From an uncultured Coriobacteriaceae bacterium (GTDB lineage Bacteria; Actinomycetota; Coriobacteriia; Coriobacteriales; Eggerthellaceae), in contig CALDCB010000011.1 of the NCBI GenBank assembly GCA_937937585.1, forward strand, positions 186,001 through 250,000: a stretch of DNA of 64,000 bases, given 5' to 3'. Made by a program: the position numbers and the translations under genes. Below the pieces are notes generated by a model, which searched no databases, was not told the origin of the DNA, and worked only from the letters and a program-made list of their open reading frames with translations. Within the stretch, counting starts at the first letter, position 1. Every line of letters starts with the position of its first letter. Shown here piece by piece: positions 60,987-64,000 of this stretch.

Positions 60987-62048
60987 CTACAGCGTGGCAG
61001 CGAACGGCACACCGTCAATGCTGGGAAACGGAGCCTGCGAAAGCATCGCCGCAACTTCGTCACCGGCATTCGTGCGACCCATGCTTCGATCGGAAATCTT
61101 ATCCAAAACCTCGCGCAGATCAGTCGGAAGATTGTCAGCGAATTCAAGTTGCTCCCCCGTTTCCGGATGCGGGAAACGCAGACGGAACGAATGAAGGAAC
61201 TGACGCTGACAGCCAAGATCGGCGGACTCATATCGCGGTTTGCTGCTCGTGTACATAAACTCACCAACCAACGGATGGCGTGTGTATTCCATATGCACAC
61301 GAATCTGATGAGTGCGGCCAGTGAACAACTTGCAATCGATAAGCGTGTAGCCGTCATCTTTGGAATGCGCCTCGAACCGCTCGAGAACGCGAAACGTGGT
61401 GATGGCATCACGTGCCGAAGGAGTGTCGCGAACAGCCATACGCGTGCGATCTTTGGCAGATCGGGCAATAGGCGCATCGATCATGCCGGTGTCGCGCGCG
61501 ATGATGCCATGAACGAGCGCAAGATAGTGACGATCGACTGTACGGTCTTGGATGGACTCCATAAGGGCATAACCGGTTGGGTCATCCTTCGCAGCGAGCA
61601 TAAGGCCAGACGTATCCATGTCAAGGCGATGGACGATACCGAGACGATCATCCTCGCCCTGAACGTTTGCCAGGTTATCGACGCCGCAATGGTAAATAAG
61701 AGCATTCACCAAAGTGCCGTCGAGATGATCAACTGACGGATGGCAAACCAACCCAACCTGCTTCGAAAGAACCAACAGATGCTCGTCCTCAAAACGAATA
61801 TCAAGATCGATGGGTTCGCCACGCAAAGCCGTAGGAACCGGCGTCTCTTCAAGCTCGTAAACGATGACGTCGCCGGACTTCACGGTTTGCTTCTTCGACG
61901 CGGGATCGCCCGCAACAAGCACATGCCCGTTCTCGATGGCCTTGGCTGCGGCGCTGCGACTGGCATAACAGCCGCGTTCGCCAAGAACAGCGTCAAGGCG
62001 CTTGCCGGCATCGAGCGCGTCGGCAATATGAACACGAGAAACGGCCAT
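60987..62048 (-). CDS. RluA-family pseudouridine synthase, RluD-like
   Basis: A 353-residue protein. An S4 RNA-binding domain (about residues 15-75) is followed by the catalytic domain with HRLDMDTSGLMLAAK (Asp nucleophile, about 140-155) and RTHQIRVHM. It makes pseudouridines in 23S rRNA and keeps ribosome assembly normal. It starts right after lspA, with an AGGAAGG site in the end of that gene, so the two are coupled, an arrangement common in bacteria. Confidence 0.92.
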   Translation of the reverse strand: MAVSRVHIADALDAGKRLDAVLGERGCYASRSAAAKAIENGHVLVAGDPASKKQTVKSGDVIVYELEETPVPTALRGEPIDLDIRFEDEHLLVLSKQVGLVCHPSVDHLDGTLVNALIYHCGVDNLANVQGEDDRLGIVHRLDMDTSGLMLAAKDDPTGYALMESIQDRTVDRHYLALVHGIIARDTGMIDAPIARSAKDRTRMAVRDTPSARDAITTFRVLERFEAHSKDDGYTLIDCKLFTGRTHQIRVHMEYTRHPLVGEFMYTSSKPRYESADLGCQRQFLHSFRLRFPHPETGEQLEFADNLPTDLREVLDKISDRSMGRTNAGDEVAAMLSQAPFPSIDGVPFAATL

Positions 62049-62675
62049 CTACTTATTACCTTCCTGATCGCGCCCCGCTTTATCGGCTTTCGTCGTTTCT
62101 TTATCGGAGTCGTCGCCCTTCGAGAAATCAACGATAAGCCCAATGATCAATATGACGAACCCGCAAGTAACGCCAATATCGGCCACGTTGAACACCGGGA
62201 ACTCGAAGAATGCGAACTCGATGAAATCGACGACATAGCCCAAAACGAAGCGATCGATTGCATTGCCAATGCCTCCCGCGACGACAAGAGCGAAACCAAC
62301 GGTTTCGAACAAATTCATATGCTTAGAGGCAATGAAGAAATAGATGCTTGCGATAAGGCACACCGCAAGCGAGAAAACACCAAGGGCAAAGGTGGAATTG
62401 GAGAAGATTCCCCACGCGCCGCCGGTGTTGTGAATCAAACGAAAATCGAACAAGCCAAACACCGGGCCGAAGACGATACGACCAACGACACCGCCATGGA
62501 ACTGGGCTTTGGTGAATGCATCGAAAGCAACCCAAGCCGCCGCCAAAACAACGAACAGCACGCGCTTGTTGCGCGTGCTGCGTGAAAGATCCGCCTGCGC
62601 ATCAGATGCGCAGGCATTCTTCTCGATGGTCTCAAGCTGTTCGTTTGCGGGCGCCTGTTCGGGTTTCACGTTCAC
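62049..62675 (-). CDS. lspA: Prolipoprotein signal peptidase II
   Basis: A 208-residue LspA with four hydrophobic segments (about residues 38-180). The catalytic Asp residues are in GIGNAIDR and FNVADI, and NTGGAWGIF is the family signature. It removes the signal peptide of diacylglyceryl lipoproteins such as the one at 49907. The N-terminus has an extra ~35 polar residues and there is a charged C-terminal tail. Starts GTG at 62675 or 62669; the second has better spacing from AAGG. It leads the lspA-rluD pair. Confidence 0.94.
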   Translation of the reverse strand: MNVKPEQAPANEQLETIEKNACASDAQADLSRSTRNKRVLFVVLAAAWVAFDAFTKAQFHGGVVGRIVFGPVFGLFDFRLIHNTGGAWGIFSNSTFALGVFSLAVCLIASIYFFIASKHMNLFETVGFALVVAGGIGNAIDRFVLGYVVDFIEFAFFEFPVFNVADIGVTCGFVILIIGLIVDFSKGDDSDKETTKADKAGRDQEGNK

Positions 62676-62713
62676 GTTCCTTGCCTAATCGGTTGATAAT
62701 AAGCCGGCAGCGC

Positions 62714-64000
62714 TTATTCAGCGGGCTCTTCGAAACCGATCTCGTCAAGAGCGTCGCCGCAACGCTTGCACACATGAGGATGGCGCTCGTTGCCGCCAAG
62801 CTCGCGGTAATTCCAGCAACGCGGGCACTTCTCGCCTTCGGCCTGCTTGATAGCAACGGAGATCTCAGCGGCAACCTGATACTGGACGCCGGAGATAACG
62901 CAAAGCTCCTCGAACTGCTCGTCGGTCATGCCGGCAAGCACGTCAAGCACCTCCTGCGGGGCAGAAACGACCGCAGCTGCCTCTTGGCTCTTGTTGATTG
63001 CCTTGGCAGCACGAGCGTCCTCAAGAGCCTTAAGAACAGCATCGCGAACCTCAAGGACAACAGCGAAGGACTCGCTGATTGCCTCGGGGGCACCCTCGGG
63101 AATCGCAGGCACGAAATCGGCATCGGTGGGCCAACCGGCAAGCTGGACGCTTTCGGGACGACCCTCGCGCTGCAGGGCAGCCTTCGGGAAGTTCTCCCAA
63201 ACCTCGTCGGTGGTGAACGAAAGGATGGGCGAAAGAATGCGCACCATAACCTCAAGAACGTTCATCATGACGGTCTGAGCGGCACGACGTGCCACGGAAT
63301 TCGGAGCGTCGGAATACAGACGGTCCTTGCTTGCCTCCATGTAAACAGCCGAAAGGTCGTTGACGACGAAATCGTAAACAGCGCGGTACACGTTATGGAA
63401 GCGATAATCCTCATAAGCCTTCTGAACGTTGTGCAGAAGCTCCTGAGTCTTCACCATCATCCATTGATCGACAGGAGCAAGGGCGTTCCAGTCGGTTACG
63501 GCATCCTTGGCGTCGTCGAAGTCGTAGACGTTGGCAAGCAGGAAACGGAACGTGTTGCGGAAACGGCGATACGTGCCAGCGACCTGGTTGAGGATGTCGT
63601 CGGAGATGCGAACGTCCTGGGAGTAATCGACGCTGGAAACCCACAGACGCAGAACGTCGGCGCCGTACTTGCCCGTGACATCGGCAGGATCGACGCCGTT
63701 GCCCTTTGACTTGGACATCTTCTCGCCGTTTTCATCCACAGTGAAGCCGCAGTGCATAACGGCCTTGTACGGAGGCTCGCCATACGCGCCCACGGAAGTG
63801 AGCAGCGAAGACTGGAACCAACCACGATGCTGGTCAGAGCCCTCAAGGTACATGTCGGCAGGCCACACAAGGCCCTCGTTGGCGCGATGGCGCAGAACGC
63901 TGTTATGGGTAACGCCGCTCTCCCACCAAACGTCAAGGATGTCCTTTTCGGGCTTCAGCTCGGTGCAACCGCACTTCTCGCAGTGGGTGCCTTCGGGAAG
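62714..64000 (-). CDS. ileS: Isoleucyl-tRNA synthetase, C-terminal part (cut by window edge)
   Basis: The frame is open from the right edge and covers the last ~430 residues. It has GSDQHRGWFQSS, the KMSKS loop (KMSKSKGNGVDP), the anticodon-binding helical domain, and a C-terminal zinc finger CPRCWNYRELGG...HVCKRCG. It charges tRNA-Ile with isoleucine and includes, further upstream beyond this window, the editing domain. The start is not in the window. It lies 38 bp before lspA on the same strand, and ileS-lspA coupling is usual. Confidence 0.96.
   Translation of the reverse strand, partial: LPEGTHCEKCGCTELKPEKDILDVWWESGVTHNSVLRHRANEGLVWPADMYLEGSDQHRGWFQSSLLTSVGAYGEPPYKAVMHCGFTVDENGEKMSKSKGNGVDPADVTGKYGADVLRLWVSSVDYSQDVRISDDILNQVAGTYRRFRNTFRFLLANVYDFDDAKDAVTDWNALAPVDQWMMVKTQELLHNVQKAYEDYRFHNVYRAVYDFVVNDLSAVYMEASKDRLYSDAPNSVARRAAQTVMMNVLEVMVRILSPILSFTTDEVWENFPKAALQREGRPESVQLAGWPTDADFVPAIPEGAPEAISESFAVVLEVRDAVLKALEDARAAKAINKSQEAAAVVSAPQEVLDVLAGMTDEQFEELCVISGVQYQVAAEISVAIKQAEGEKCPRCWNYRELGGNERHPHVCKRCGDALDEIGFEEPAE

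Overview
The window looks like a chromosomal segment of an anaerobic actinobacterium of the class Coriobacteriia, probably family Eggerthellaceae. This is inferred from moderately high GC, a meso-diaminopimelate dehydrogenase, a type II FabK/FabH fatty acid set under a FabT-like repressor, many peptide/anion/amino-acid carriers, desulfoferrodoxin, and a split purine end pathway (PurO plus a stand-alone AICAR transformylase). Genus cannot be fixed without a database search.

Layout. 1-3.2 kb: fatty acid genes fabK-acpP, a MarR/FabT-like regulator and divergent fabH, with two operator-like palindromes. 3.4-4.9 kb: a DASS-type anion transporter broken by one in-frame TGA. 5-12 kb: a CMD-family protein, then a minus-strand cluster running flippase - zinc-ribbon membrane protein - DUF5685 - J-protein with a Cys-rich tail - DnaK. 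12-20.3 kb: a dicarboxylate/amino acid symporter with ddh, an FKBP isomerase, a NifX-like protein with a two-hairpin leader, a methyltransferase, EttA-type ABC-F, and two tandem paralogous NAD(P)-binding proteins. 20.4-35.9 kb: a CydDC-like exporter, an EF-G paralogue, three carriers (Fsr-like MFS, another MFS, TcyP-like with an attenuator-like leader), MtnN, DegV, YgbA-like, RidA and threonine ammonia-lyase. 36-45.8 kb: a PucR-type regulator, MFS carriers, an O-acetylhomoserine sulfhydrylase-like enzyme, an alanine/glycine symporter, an M20 peptidase, RsmJ-like and VanZ-like proteins. 45.9-53.2 kb: PurO and AICARFT behind a ZTP riboswitch, a peptide deformylase homologue lacking the catalytic Glu, three 62-bp-period palindromic repeats, NdpA-like, a lipoprotein, an AEC carrier and a Sel1-repeat protein.

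53.2-57.8 kb is the accessory island: a decayed prophage between or around tRNA-Leu(CAG) and tRNA-Pro(GGG). It holds a truncated phage scaffold gene, a MuF head-morphogenesis protein fused to a CdiA-like PD-(D/E)xK nuclease domain, an ADP-ribosylglycohydrolase with a small upstream ORF, and a tyrosine-recombinase C-terminal remnant split by a complete 1340-bp IS256/IS1249-type element with an 8-bp target duplication. 58.2-64 kb returns to housekeeping: desulfoferrodoxin, DegV, coaBC, an RluD-like pseudouridine synthase, lspA and the 3' part of ileS, which runs off the right edge.

The most notable items are the MuF-nuclease fusion with an intervening tRNA-Leu, the hairpin-bearing 62-bp repeats, the nonsense-split anion carrier, the active-site-defective deformylase, and the DnaK/J/DUF5685/zinc-ribbon/flippase cluster.
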